Source: Hyphomonadaceae bacterium
Lineage (GTDB): Bacteria > Pseudomonadota > Alphaproteobacteria > Caulobacterales > Hyphomonadaceae
Assembly (NCBI GenBank): GCA_022844475.1
Contig: JALHLR010000003.1
Location: 74,892 to 138,891 of the forward strand
Direction: 5' to 3'
DNA: 64,000 bases
Shown here: positions 29,504 through 37,700 of the stretch, piece by piece
How positions within the stretch are numbered: the first letter of the stretch is position 1
Layout of the letters: each line of letters starts with the position of its first letter
Translations under genes and position numbers: made by a program
Notes under the pieces: generated by a model
What the model was told of the DNA's origin: nothing
Databases searched by the model: none
What the model saw: the letters and a program-made list of their open reading frames with translations, nothing else

Positions 29504-29528
29504 GGAACCGCTACGTTAGCATCACGTT
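29504..29528 (+). promoter_or_regulatory. EcfG-type (general stress response) promoter of glsB
   Basis: GGAAC (29504-29508), 16 bases, CGTT (29525-29528): an exact match to the alphaproteobacterial EcfG consensus, ending 30 bases before the glsB start codon. The gene it precedes is a stress-type membrane protein, which fits. Confidence 0.78.
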
Positions 29529-29558
29529 GGACAACCGCAGAACAGGTGGAGCGGCGTC

Positions 29559-29816
29559 ATGAATGAAGTCTCGATTGTCGGCGCGGTTGTCATCAGCATC
29601 CTTGCGGGCTGGATCGCAGAACAAGCCATGGGCCGCGAGCACGGCCTGAGCACCAATCTGGTCGTAGGGGTGGTCGGCGCGTTTCTGGGGGCGTTGATCG
29701 CCAGCACGTTGCGCTTCGGCTTTGCCGGCTTCTGGGGCAGTCTGCTTGTGTCGTCGGTGGGCGCTATTGTGCTGCTTGCGATCGTCGGCATGCTGCGAGG
29801 CCGCAAGGCTCTGTAG
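29559..29816 (+). CDS. glsB: GlsB/YeaQ/YmgE-family stress-response membrane protein
   Basis: 85-residue inner-membrane protein with three hydrophobic helices (about 5-23, 32-50 and 57-78) rich in Gly and Ala. The AGWIAEQAMGREHGLSTNLVVGVVGAFLGA core is characteristic of the YeaQ/YmgE/transglycosylase-associated family. Role unknown but commonly stress-induced; here an EcfG promoter lies directly upstream and GGTGGAG serves as Shine-Dalgarno. A strong intrinsic terminator follows. Confidence 0.9.
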   Translation: MNEVSIVGAVVISILAGWIAEQAMGREHGLSTNLVVGVVGAFLGALIASTLRFGFAGFWGSLLVSSVGAIVLLAIVGMLRGRKAL

Positions 29817-29843
29817 CCAATATCATCGGGGCTGTTTGTGGAT

Positions 29844-29877
29844 CGGCCGCTCGCAGGACAGCGGCCGGTTTAGTTTT
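29844..29877 (+). terminator. Intrinsic terminator after glsB
   Basis: CGGCCGCT (29844-29851) and AGCGGCCG (29860-29867) form a perfect 8-base-pair stem with an 8-base loop, followed by GTTTAGTTTT. It overlaps the last bases of the convergent small membrane-protein gene. Confidence 0.85.
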
Positions 29878-30151
29878 GAATCGCGCTGTAAGGGTTGCGC
29901 TTCACCCAACGATATCGGGCAATGATGACGTAGACGAACAGCGCCCAACTCGCGACCAGTATGGCCATACCGGTCCATAACGCCCATGGCGGCACCGCTG
30001 CATCGAGCTTCCACCACATGAGCATTGCGGCGCCTAGGATGACGCCAGCAAAGCCAAGCATGCGCTTGGTTCGATGAAGTCCGCGTACCTGCCTGATCCA
30101 CGCCAGCCTTGCGGCGTGCTCGTGATCCATGGCGGGGAGCCGGTTCGCCAT
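29870..30151 (-). CDS. Small two-helix membrane protein
   Basis: 93 residues with two hydrophobic helices (about 30-48 and 56-78), a basic loop before the first and RYRWVKRNPYSAIQN at the end. No family recognised with certainty; it resembles short 2TM domains. ATG 30151 is one base beyond the stop of the serine-hydrolase gene, suggesting coupled translation; an in-frame ATG at 30130 is an alternative. Confidence 0.62.
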   Translation of the reverse strand: MANRLPAMDHEHAARLAWIRQVRGLHRTKRMLGFAGVILGAAMLMWWKLDAAVPPWALWTGMAILVASWALFVYVIIARYRWVKRNPYSAIQN

Positions 30152-30152
30152 T

Positions 30153-31454
30153 CTATTTCGACACGTCCATCAGCGCGCCATAGGTCAGGCGTGGCGAGAT
30201 TGCGCGCACGGGCGGGGTGCCCCCAGTCGGCGTCGATCCGTTGACGTTCTGGATCATGCCAACAAAGACAAGATCGTTGGTGGGATCGATCCAGAACCAG
30301 GTTCCGAAGGCCCCACCCCAGTAGAAGGTGTTGAGGCCTTGCGGCGTCCCGGCCTTCTGGGGGTCCAGCACGATGGCGAAATCCATGCCAAAGCCGATGC
30401 CTTCCTGGCTCGGACCATAGAGGTCGACCTTTGCATTCGCCGGCAACACGTTGGTACGCATGAGGTTGACTGTGTCAGCCTTCAGAATGCGCTTGCCATC
30501 CAGCTGTCCGCCGTTTCCGACTGCCTGGGCAAAGCGCCAGTAGTCCTCGGCGGTTGACATGAGACCGCCCGAGCCGGCGAGGAAGGATGGCTTCGTGGTC
30601 GCGACGCGGTTCTCCGCAGGCCCTTTGATCGCGCCGCCTTCGTAGGAATGGATCGCGACGACGCGCGCCGCTTTTTCTTCGGGCATCCAGAAGCCGGTAT
30701 CGACCATGCCGAGCGGCTTGAAGATGTGCTCGTCGAAATAGACGTCGAGCGACTGGCCTGAGAGTTTCTCGACGATGTAGCCTTGGATGTTGACGCTTGG
30801 GCCGTAGTCCCACGCTGTGCCGGGCTGGGTTTCGAGCGGCAGATTCGCCAGCCTGCCGATCATGCCTTGCAGATCGGTATCACCAAGACCGGCGTTGGTG
30901 TAGACGGCGCTGACCCCAAAGCCCGCCGTATGGCTCATCAGCTGCGCCATCGTCATCGGCGAGTTTTGCGCAACGAGCGTGCCGCTGCTGCTCTTTACCT
31001 TCAGGTTGGCGAACTCCGGGATGAATTTCGAGACTGGGTCGGAGAGCTTCCACTTGCCTTGCTCCCAAAGCTGCATCATCGCGACGCCGGTGATAGGCTT
31101 GGTCATCGAGGCGATGCGGAAAATGCTGTCAGGCTTCAGAGCGGCGCCGGTCATCGCGTTGGCCGCGCCATAAGTATCCATGTGCACGACCTTGCCGTGG
31201 CGCGCGACGAGCGTCGTGACGCCGGCCAGTTTCTTCTGATCGACAAGCGCACGGAACTCGGCTTGCAACGCATCGAGCCCGGCGGTGGAGAAGCCGACAG
31301 CCTCCGGATTGGCGCTCGGCATGCCGAGGGCGCGCGCCTCCATGGAGTGGTGCGAGGGCGGGGCAAATGCCGCCTGCACAGTCGAGCAGGACGAAACAGC
31401 CATCGCGCCCACGAGCGCGGTCGCGGTCAGCAGGGTGAAGCCTCTGCGGATCAT
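30153..31454 (-). CDS. Beta-lactamase-fold serine hydrolase (class C/EstB type), lipoprotein
   Basis: 433 residues from ATG 31454 (GAGAGACACAC upstream). A signal peptide with lipobox VSSC (Cys23) sends it to the periplasmic side. The SxxK motif is in FRIASMTKPITG (catalytic Ser, Lys), and the YxN position is YGPSVN in TAWDYGPSVN. This fold includes esterases, D-amino-acid peptidases and class C beta-lactamases; here the near neighbours are EstB-like esterases, so the term beta-lactamase should not be read as resistance. Followed closely by the small membrane protein. Confidence 0.88.
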   Translation of the reverse strand: MIRRGFTLLTATALVGAMAVSSCSTVQAAFAPPSHHSMEARALGMPSANPEAVGFSTAGLDALQAEFRALVDQKKLAGVTTLVARHGKVVHMDTYGAANAMTGAALKPDSIFRIASMTKPITGVAMMQLWEQGKWKLSDPVSKFIPEFANLKVKSSSGTLVAQNSPMTMAQLMSHTAGFGVSAVYTNAGLGDTDLQGMIGRLANLPLETQPGTAWDYGPSVNIQGYIVEKLSGQSLDVYFDEHIFKPLGMVDTGFWMPEEKAARVVAIHSYEGGAIKGPAENRVATTKPSFLAGSGGLMSTAEDYWRFAQAVGNGGQLDGKRILKADTVNLMRTNVLPANAKVDLYGPSQEGIGFGMDFAIVLDPQKAGTPQGLNTFYWGGAFGTWFWIDPTNDLVFVGMIQNVNGSTPTGGTPPVRAISPRLTYGALMDVSK

Positions 31455-31562
31455 GTGTGTCTCTCCCGTGGATTCGCTTCTTAGGGCGGATTCGGCGCCT
31501 GTTTGCTGGCGACAGGTTTCCAACGTTGAGTGTCGAACGTCAACGCACGGGGCGATGACGCC

Positions 31563-33227
31563 TCAGAGCCCCCAGTCCTTTGCGAGGTTCTGGATCAGAG
31601 CATCACGGCGCGTGCGGACGTCGTCCGGCGTCCAGCGGGTGCGGCCCTGCAGGTCGCTGCTGAGGGCATAGGACGCCTTACCGGTGCGGAAGTAGATATC
31701 GAGCTTCTCGAGGAAGGGCTTGCGGTCAGCTTCCTGGTTTTCATCATGGGTGAGCAGGGTGAAGTTACCGATGCATTCGGTAAGCTCATCCCGGTCCCTC
31801 ACGCGAGACCATTCCTCATACCATTCCGAGCCCTTGCTGGGCGCTCGCGGCAGGATGTGCTCGACGGTGCAATCCGTATCCGGCGCCAGCGCCTCGCCGC
31901 CATCGACCGCCGCCGAGACGCGCATCAGCAGGGCCTTTCGCTGTTTGAAATTGGGGAAGCGCCCACGCAAGCGCTCGACGAAGTCCTCACGCTCGCGCTT
32001 GGTCAACTGCAGCGGCGAACCTTCGTCGAAGAGCGCAACATTTGCGTCCATCGCATCCAGCAGGCGCCGGTAGCGTTTGTGGCGATAGTCCCGATCCTTG
32101 ACCGAATACTGCATGGCGTAGGCTAGGCGGTCGAGCGCCCAAAAGAAGCGGTCAGCCGTGTCTCGGTCGTAGGGATGTTCTGCGAGGAAGCGGATTGCGG
32201 GGGCACGCCAGCTCTCGTGATGTATCGAACGCAGGAACACGATCCGACGCAGCGCTTCCTCGCTGAGATTGAGGTTGTCGGTCTTCCCGTTGATGATCGC
32301 GTCATAGGCATCGACAAAGCGCTTTAGCCGATTGTCGAGGAAGTCCCGGATCGAGGGTGTCTTCTGCAGGATGCCTGCGATGACGCCTGAGACCAGCTCG
32401 CCGACGCCTTCGCGATCGTAGAGCGCGCGGATCTGTTTCCACAGGTCGCCGAAGCCACGATCGCCCAGGCGCGCCGTGAAGGCATCCCACTTGCGTCCCT
32501 GCGCAACGGCTTCGGCAGGAGAGAGCTCAGCGCGTTCAAAGAGCGCGCTCTTGAGTATGTCGTGATCAGATAGCGGTTTGCCGCGATGGTTGAGCGAAGA
32601 GAACACCTTCTGCGCTACCGCAAATTCCGCCACGCGAACGCGAACAACAGTTACCTGGTCGAGCAGCCACATCACGAAACGCGAGCGCTCCTCGTCCGCC
32701 ATGTCGGAGAGGTAGTCCCGCATCTGGCTGATCGCGGCGCTGAGGCGCAGCTGGCTCTCCGAGCCGAGGTCACAAGCCGCTTCGCGAACGCCTTCGTCCT
32801 CGCGCGTCGCGCCGCGTTCCTGCACGAAGCGCCGGTAGAACGGCGTATCCGTCGGATTGAGGGTGACGCGCCAGCGATGGGATGCGCCGAAGACATTGAG
32901 CGCCTCATGGCCGATCATCGAATGGATCAACCCCTCCTCTTCCTTGGTCTTCGCAAGGTCGCGCATCACGGCAAGCATGATGGTGAGCGTGGTCAGGCGC
33001 TGCTGCCCGTCCACTACATCGGACGGACCCCGATTGCGCGGCCGGATCACGACGATGGCGCCGAGGAAATAGACTGTACGCGTACGAAACGCCTCAAGCA
33101 GATCCTGGATCAGGATCTCCACCTCCGGATCTTCCCAGGCATAGGCCCGCTGGAAGGGCGGAACCCTGATATCCGTTCCGGGACCGAAGACATCGCGGAT
33201 GCGCTGGACTTCAGCGGCGATCGACAT
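31563..33227 (-). CDS. DUF262/DUF1524 protein (GmrSD-like nuclease)
   Basis: 554 residues. The N-terminal DUF262 domain has RVPPFQRAYAW (21-31) and VVDGQQRLTTL with the ParB-like DGQQR box (73-77). The C-terminal DUF1524 HNH-type nuclease domain has DCTVEHILPR (about 450-460) and IGNFTLLTHDENQEADRKPF with the conserved Asn. This is the architecture of fused GmrSD, a type IV enzyme that cleaves DNA with modified bases using a nucleotide cofactor. It is alone, with no methylase or BREX-type genes around. Good start (ATG 33227, GGGAAG upstream). Confidence 0.87.
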   Translation of the reverse strand: MSIAAEVQRIRDVFGPGTDIRVPPFQRAYAWEDPEVEILIQDLLEAFRTRTVYFLGAIVVIRPRNRGPSDVVDGQQRLTTLTIMLAVMRDLAKTKEEEGLIHSMIGHEALNVFGASHRWRVTLNPTDTPFYRRFVQERGATREDEGVREAACDLGSESQLRLSAAISQMRDYLSDMADEERSRFVMWLLDQVTVVRVRVAEFAVAQKVFSSLNHRGKPLSDHDILKSALFERAELSPAEAVAQGRKWDAFTARLGDRGFGDLWKQIRALYDREGVGELVSGVIAGILQKTPSIRDFLDNRLKRFVDAYDAIINGKTDNLNLSEEALRRIVFLRSIHHESWRAPAIRFLAEHPYDRDTADRFFWALDRLAYAMQYSVKDRDYRHKRYRRLLDAMDANVALFDEGSPLQLTKREREDFVERLRGRFPNFKQRKALLMRVSAAVDGGEALAPDTDCTVEHILPRAPSKGSEWYEEWSRVRDRDELTECIGNFTLLTHDENQEADRKPFLEKLDIYFRTGKASYALSSDLQGRTRWTPDDVRTRRDALIQNLAKDWGL

Positions 33228-33316
33228 GAGGTACGCTTCCCGAACTGAACTTCGCCTACCTATCCATACAAGCCGGTTGGGTCCAATCTCCCGGGCGGGT
33301 TAGAACAGGATGACTC

Positions 33317-34186
33317 ATGCGACTGTGTGTTTTCGAAGCCACTGACGGTCGACGGCCAGGTTTAGTCATCGGCGACGAAATTGCCGATATCAGTGCTGTG
33401 GCAGGCAGGTCGTACTTGCCTGTGGATATTCTGGCGGCTGGGCCTGGCGGTATCGAAGCAATCGAAAAGGCGGCGCGCTCGTCGTCGCGCATCCCCCTGA
33501 AATCAGCGAAGCTCACGGCGCCGCTGCGGCGTCCGGGTAAAATTCTCGGCATTGGCCTCAACTATCGTGATCACGCGAAGGAAACCGGCCGCGAGCCCCC
33601 CACGACGCAGATGTGGTTCAACAAGCAGTCCAGCGCACTGCACGGCCCGTTTGATCCCGTCCTGATGCCCGCGGTGTCGACGGCACTCGACTACGAGGTC
33701 GAACTCGTTGTCGTGATTGGAAAGTATGGCCGGCATGTTCCGCGCGAGCGGGCGCACGAAATAATCGCGGGCTACATGACCGGTTGCGACTATTCCGTCC
33801 GCGATTGGCAGCGCGCGACGCCGACCATGATCATGGGCAAGGGGTTCGATACGCACGCACCCGTGGGCCCGTGGATCACGACGCCGGACGAGGCGGGCGA
33901 TGTGTCGAACATGGGCCTGAAATGCTGGGTCAATGACGACCTGCGCCAGGCCGGCAACACCGGAGAGATGATTTTCGATGTGCCAGCGCAGATTGAACAC
34001 CTGACCAAGGCGTTCGCACTGGAGCCGGGCGACCTGATCTTCACGGGCACGCCTGCGGGCGTGGGAGCAGCATTCACGCCGCCGAAGTTCGTCAAGGTGG
34101 GTGACCGGGTGCGTGTGGAGGTCGAACGCCTGGGTGCGATCGAGGCGGTAGTCATCCAGGAAACCGCACAGACGCGGATCGGCTAG
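33317..34186 (+). CDS. Fumarylacetoacetate hydrolase-family protein
   Basis: 289 residues of the FAH fold, which includes acylpyruvases, 2-hydroxyhepta-2,4-diene-1,7-dioate isomerases and oxaloacetate decarboxylases. The core shows GKILGIGLNYRDHAKETG, then LDYEVELVVVIGKYGRHV with the metal-binding acidic residues, GYMTGCDYSVRDWQ, and IFTGTPAGVGAAFTPPKFVKVGD. A divalent metal is expected. Substrate unknown. Probably cotranscribed with the next gene, 12 bases on. Confidence 0.9.
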   Translation: MRLCVFEATDGRRPGLVIGDEIADISAVAGRSYLPVDILAAGPGGIEAIEKAARSSSRIPLKSAKLTAPLRRPGKILGIGLNYRDHAKETGREPPTTQMWFNKQSSALHGPFDPVLMPAVSTALDYEVELVVVIGKYGRHVPRERAHEIIAGYMTGCDYSVRDWQRATPTMIMGKGFDTHAPVGPWITTPDEAGDVSNMGLKCWVNDDLRQAGNTGEMIFDVPAQIEHLTKAFALEPGDLIFTGTPAGVGAAFTPPKFVKVGDRVRVEVERLGAIEAVVIQETAQTRIG

Positions 34187-34198
34187 GGCGACAGGCGC

Positions 34199-35152
34199 GT
34201 GAAGCTGAGGCGAGACATATTACTCTTCAGCGCAGTTGCAATCTCAGCGGCAGCGGGCGGATGGTGGTTCCTGTCCAACCGTCCCGGCGCGGCGGTCGAC
34301 GCGTTCCATCGCGAACATCGAGCCCAGCAGGATGCTTCCGCTCCGCGCCTGCCGCCCGCAGATGCGTTTCGCGCGACGGTATGTGCTGCAGGCCCGTGTG
34401 TTGTTGTGGAGGCCGGAGGCCTAACGTTCATTTTCGGCGCGGGCCAAGGGGCCGCTGAGGGAATCGAACAGCTGGGTCTTATGCATGCCAATATCGACGC
34501 AGTGCTTCTGCCCGATCTCGCATTGAAGACGGTCGAGGGACTGCCGGCGCTGGCGGGGGCAGGGGCACGGGCAGGGCGGCGGCAACCACTGAAAATTTAT
34601 GGGCCGGCGGGGATGCTGTCGGTGGTCGATGGCGCAAACCTGATCATGTCGGCGACCCCGCAGGCGCGGCTGGCGGCAGGCTTAGAAGGTGAGGATCAGG
34701 GCGCGGGCGGCAGGCTGGTCTTTGATTCCGGCGTGGTAAGTGTTCGTGGATTTGGCGGCGTCGAGCGGGGCATGGGGCGCGTCTACCGCATCGATTTTGA
34801 GGGGCGCTCGCTCATCCTGTCGGGATGCTTAGCGCTGCCAGCAGACATCATTGCCGCCGCCCGAGAGGTCAAAGAACCGGGAGCTGTGGTTTTGGCAGGG
34901 TCGGAACGACTGCTTGGATCACTATCTTCATGCATAGACTTGCCAACCGTGGCGCAGGCTCTTTCGCAGGCAAAGGTTTCAGCCAGCGTTCTGCTTCCCG
35001 CGGATCCGCCGGGCACACACCCGCTCGCAGCGGCTGCCTGGCGAGAGATGCTATCAGCCAGCGAACCCTCAGCACCCAGGATCGGCCTGCCCGGCACCAT
35101 GATCGACATGTCGGGAGAAAAAGCGATCGTTCGGGAGTTGCGTAAAAAATGA
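34199..35152 (+). CDS. Membrane-anchored metallo-beta-lactamase-fold protein lacking metal ligands
   Basis: 317 residues from GTG 34199. An N-terminal helix (about 6-26) anchors it facing the periplasm. The rest follows the ribonuclease-Z-like MBL layout: VVVEAGGLTFIFGAGQGAAEGIEQLGL, then IDAVLLPDLALKTVEGLPALAG, where active enzymes have a THxHxDHxxGL motif. All the histidines and the aspartate of that motif are replaced (LPDLALKTVEGL). RRQPLKIYGPAGM after it is normal. I read it as a catalytically dead, possibly ligand-binding MBL protein. Confidence 0.72.
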   Translation: MKLRRDILLFSAVAISAAAGGWWFLSNRPGAAVDAFHREHRAQQDASAPRLPPADAFRATVCAAGPCVVVEAGGLTFIFGAGQGAAEGIEQLGLMHANIDAVLLPDLALKTVEGLPALAGAGARAGRRQPLKIYGPAGMLSVVDGANLIMSATPQARLAAGLEGEDQGAGGRLVFDSGVVSVRGFGGVERGMGRVYRIDFEGRSLILSGCLALPADIIAAAREVKEPGAVVLAGSERLLGSLSSCIDLPTVAQALSQAKVSASVLLPADPPGTHPLAAAAWREMLSASEPSAPRIGLPGTMIDMSGEKAIVRELRKK

Positions 35153-35597
35153 GCGAAAACAGAGGATTATGGCACCTCAAACAGCAGGCGGGGGTTCTGA
35201 CCCGAGTCAAAACCCCCGCGCTCCCCGTTCGCCCCCGTCGCCGACCCCTTGCTTCCTCGGAAGCCCCCAAGGGCCGGCGCGTTCGATTGTGGCGATATAG
35301 CGGCACGACTCGACCACATGTCTACTTCCGAAAGACAGGTTAACACCAAGACCTGAAGCGTGTGACGCAAAGTCCACAAAAGCATGTGCGAGGTCGAGAT
35401 AGTTGCGAAGGCAGGTTGAATGAAGTTTCGACAAGGAAAGACTGTCAAATACGAACTGGCGCGGAAGGGACAGATTGTTCCAAAGTGCAGCCGCGCGCCT
35501 GCGTCGCGACGTTCATGGCTTGTCATTCGCTCCGGATGCCAACACAACCGAGACGTGGATGCGCACGTCCGCAACCTGAGGGGCTGCTCCGGTTAAA
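35153..35597. other. Gene-free stretch before tipF-like gene, with a strong hairpin
   Basis: 445 bases without a convincing gene. Near the left end lies a hairpin: GCGGGGGTT (35188-35196) and AACCCCCGC (35211-35219), extended by TGA/TCA across one mismatch. A plus-strand frame (35149-35343, 64 codons, opening in the ATGA of the previous stop) and a long minus-strand frame cross it, but neither has sensible composition or a recognised family. The right end presumably holds the promoter of the EAL gene; GGTTAA half-sites occur at 35338 and 35591, but not a full CtrA site. Confidence 0.55.
35188..35219. repeat. Strong inverted repeat downstream of the MBL-like gene
   Basis: Nine perfect pairs (GCGGGGGTT with AACCCCCGC), one mismatch, then three more pairs (TGA with TCA) around CCCGAG. 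It starts 36 bases past the stop of the MBL-like gene. No T-run follows on either strand, so terminator activity is uncertain. Confidence 0.6.
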
Positions 35598-36836
35598 ATG
35601 CCTGTTGTCGCGCACATCATGCTGGCGCTCGTGTACGTTACTGCGTCGGCTCTCGGCGCGGTGGCGCTGAGCGTCAATGGCATCGTCCCGCCAGTCACGG
35701 CGGCAATCATCGGCGCGACCAGCGCGCTGGCGATGATCCAGATTCACATGGCTGTCTCCCGCATGGGCGGCGGTGCGGAAGCAGAAATCTTCGAACTTCG
35801 ACAGGAGATCAGGAAGCTGACCGGCCGCGTCGCGCATGCGGAACAGCAGTCCACGGACCTCAAGAAAGCTTTTGAGCAGGAAGTGGCCGCCCGCCGCGAG
35901 TCGATTGTCCAGGAGATGCGCGGTCTCGAAGGGATGATCCAGAACCTTTCGAAGAAGTTTGAGACCCGTCTCAACACGGTTCGGGCGCACACCAATGACG
36001 TGCCCCTGGACGGCGCGTCGGTACTCGATGCGGTGAAAGAGGCGCTACGCGAGAATCGCGTGGACCTGCACCTGCAGCCGATTGTGAACCTGCCTCAGCG
36101 CAGGACCTGCTTCTACGAAGGCTTCACCCGCCTGCGACGCGCCGACGGCAAGGTGATCATGCCGACCGAGTTCCTGGCGGCGGCCGAGAAGGCCAACCTG
36201 TTGGGCGTAATCGACAATATGCTGCTGTTCCGCTGCGTGCAGATCGTGCGTCGCCTGTCGGAGCGCGACCGCCGTATTGGCGTGTTCTGCAACGTCTCGA
36301 TGGCATCGCTCGAGGACGACCAGTTCTTCTCCAGCTTCATCGAATTCATGCGCGAGAATCGCGACCTGGCACATGCCATGATCTTCGAGATCAGCGTCCG
36401 TTCGTTCCAGCAGCGTTCGGACATCGCGGCTCGGAACATGGGCCGGTTGAAAGAGCTTGGCTTCCGCTTCTCGCTCGACAAGGGGATGGGTCTGAATCTC
36501 GACCTGCCGGAGCTGCAGGCCGCTGGCGTCAAGTTCGTGAAGATCAACGGCGAGCGGCTGCTTGAGGAGCTGACCCCGGGCGGCGAGCGCCCGATCTCGG
36601 CGATTTCGCGCGACATCGCAGCTGAGGATGTGCCGGCGCTGTTCGTGCGTTATGGCATCGACCTCATCGCGGAGAAGGTCGAGATCGAGAAGTCCGTGAT
36701 CGAGATCCTGGAATTCGAAATCCCCTATGGCCAGGGCCACGTTTTCGGGGCGCCGCGCCCGATCAAAGGCTCGCTGCAGGACGAGACCGCACCGCCGCCG
36801 GACTTCATGCGTCGTGTCGCTCCGCAGGCGATGTAG
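35598..36836 (+). CDS. tipF: TipF-like degenerate EAL protein with membrane anchor
   Basis: 412 residues. Two membrane helices (about 5-24 and 28-52), a long coiled coil (about 60-130) and an EAL-type domain (about 140-395). The same layout defines TipF of Caulobacter, a cyclic-di-GMP receptor needed to place the flagellum at the pole. The catalytic motif EAL is EGF (174-176) here, and the DDFG motif reads LDKGMG, so phosphodiesterase activity is unlikely; a binding role is expected. FCNVSMASLED and IFEISVRSF keep other family positions. The HAD gene follows with a 3-base gap. Confidence 0.75.
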   Translation: MPVVAHIMLALVYVTASALGAVALSVNGIVPPVTAAIIGATSALAMIQIHMAVSRMGGGAEAEIFELRQEIRKLTGRVAHAEQQSTDLKKAFEQEVAARRESIVQEMRGLEGMIQNLSKKFETRLNTVRAHTNDVPLDGASVLDAVKEALRENRVDLHLQPIVNLPQRRTCFYEGFTRLRRADGKVIMPTEFLAAAEKANLLGVIDNMLLFRCVQIVRRLSERDRRIGVFCNVSMASLEDDQFFSSFIEFMRENRDLAHAMIFEISVRSFQQRSDIAARNMGRLKELGFRFSLDKGMGLNLDLPELQAAGVKFVKINGERLLEELTPGGERPISAISRDIAAEDVPALFVRYGIDLIAEKVEIEKSVIEILEFEIPYGQGHVFGAPRPIKGSLQDETAPPPDFMRRVAPQAM

Positions 36837-36839
36837 GAC

Positions 36840-37700
36840 GTGAGCGTTTCGCTGCTGTCGGGGCTTTCGGCCGTTGCTTCCCAGTATGATGCGGTGCTCT
36901 GCGACGTGTGGGGCGTGATCCACAATGGTCGCAGCGCATTCGTCACCGCTTGCGAGGCCCTGAAGAAATTCCGGGCGGAGCAGGGACCCGTAATTCTCGT
37001 CACAAATGCCCCGGTGCCGAAGGATCGCGTGACGCGGCTCTTCCCGCAATTCGGCGTGCCGATGGATTGCTTCGATGATGTGGTCGCGTCGGGCGACGCA
37101 ACTCGTAACGAGCTGAAGGGTTTCGCGCCGGGGCCAGTCTATCGCATCGGGCTGGATCAGGATTTTGGGGTCTATGCCGGTCTGCCGCTGGAATTCTCCG
37201 ATGACCCCGCGGTCGCGAAGGTAATCTGCTGCACCAGCCTTCGCGACTATCCGAACGGCACGCCTGAGCCCTACCGCGGCGAGCTGATGCGGTTGGCGGC
37301 GCACGGGCTACCGATGCTGTGCGCCAATCCTGATGTCCAGTTCCGACAGGGTGACCGTCTGATCTGGTCAGCCGGCTCGTTGGCGGCAATCTACGAGCAG
37401 GAGGGCGGCAAGGTGATCCGCCCCGGCAAGCCCGATGATACGATCTACCGGCTGGCGATCGACAAGGCCGAGGCAATTGTAGGCCGCTCCATCCCGCCTG
37501 AGCGTGTTCTGGCAATCGGCGACGGCCCGATCACGGACGTCCTCGGCGCCAACAGGCAGGGGTACGACGCCCTGTTTATCGGCGGCGGAATCCACGGCGA
37601 TGCGATGGGGCAGGGCGATGCGTTCCTGGCGTCAGCGCAGACCGTGCTGGATGCGGATGGCGTCAGAGCCAAGTGGGCGATGCCGGAGCTGGGGTGGTAG
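36840..37700 (+). CDS. TIGR01459-type HAD hydrolase (NagD-like)
   Basis: 286 residues from GTG 36840. Class IIA HAD phosphatase: nucleophile motif CDVWGVIHNG (the usual second Asp of DxD is replaced by Trp-Gly spacing typical of this subfamily), VTNAPVPKDRV as motif II, and AIGDGPITDVLGANRQGYDALFI as motif III. Substrate unknown; NagD relatives act on nucleotides and sugar phosphates. It is three bases after the tipF-like gene, so the two are probably cotranscribed. Confidence 0.88.
   Translation: MSVSLLSGLSAVASQYDAVLCDVWGVIHNGRSAFVTACEALKKFRAEQGPVILVTNAPVPKDRVTRLFPQFGVPMDCFDDVVASGDATRNELKGFAPGPVYRIGLDQDFGVYAGLPLEFSDDPAVAKVICCTSLRDYPNGTPEPYRGELMRLAAHGLPMLCANPDVQFRQGDRLIWSAGSLAAIYEQEGGKVIRPGKPDDTIYRLAIDKAEAIVGRSIPPERVLAIGDGPITDVLGANRQGYDALFIGGGIHGDAMGQGDAFLASAQTVLDADGVRAKWAMPELGW

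Larger units (their letters stand above)
29015..29558. other. Gene-free stretch between the SDR gene and glsB
   Basis: 544 bases with only short, overlapping frames in several directions and no convincing gene. The left end holds two tandem hairpins in the SDR leader (29033-29065); the right end holds the EcfG-type promoter of glsB (29504-29528). I see nothing recognisable in the middle 400 bases. Confidence 0.6.

Noticed and set aside
35149-35343. 64-codon frame opening in the stop of the MBL-like gene
   Set aside because: It reads through the strong hairpin and has an Arg/Pro-rich random-looking composition.
35338-35597. CtrA site ahead of the tipF-like gene
   Set aside because: Only TTAA half-sites are present, not the full TTAA-N7-TTAA pattern.
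36045-37304. 419-codon minus-strand frame across tipF and HAD genes
   Set aside because: Antisense shadow; both sense genes have family motifs.
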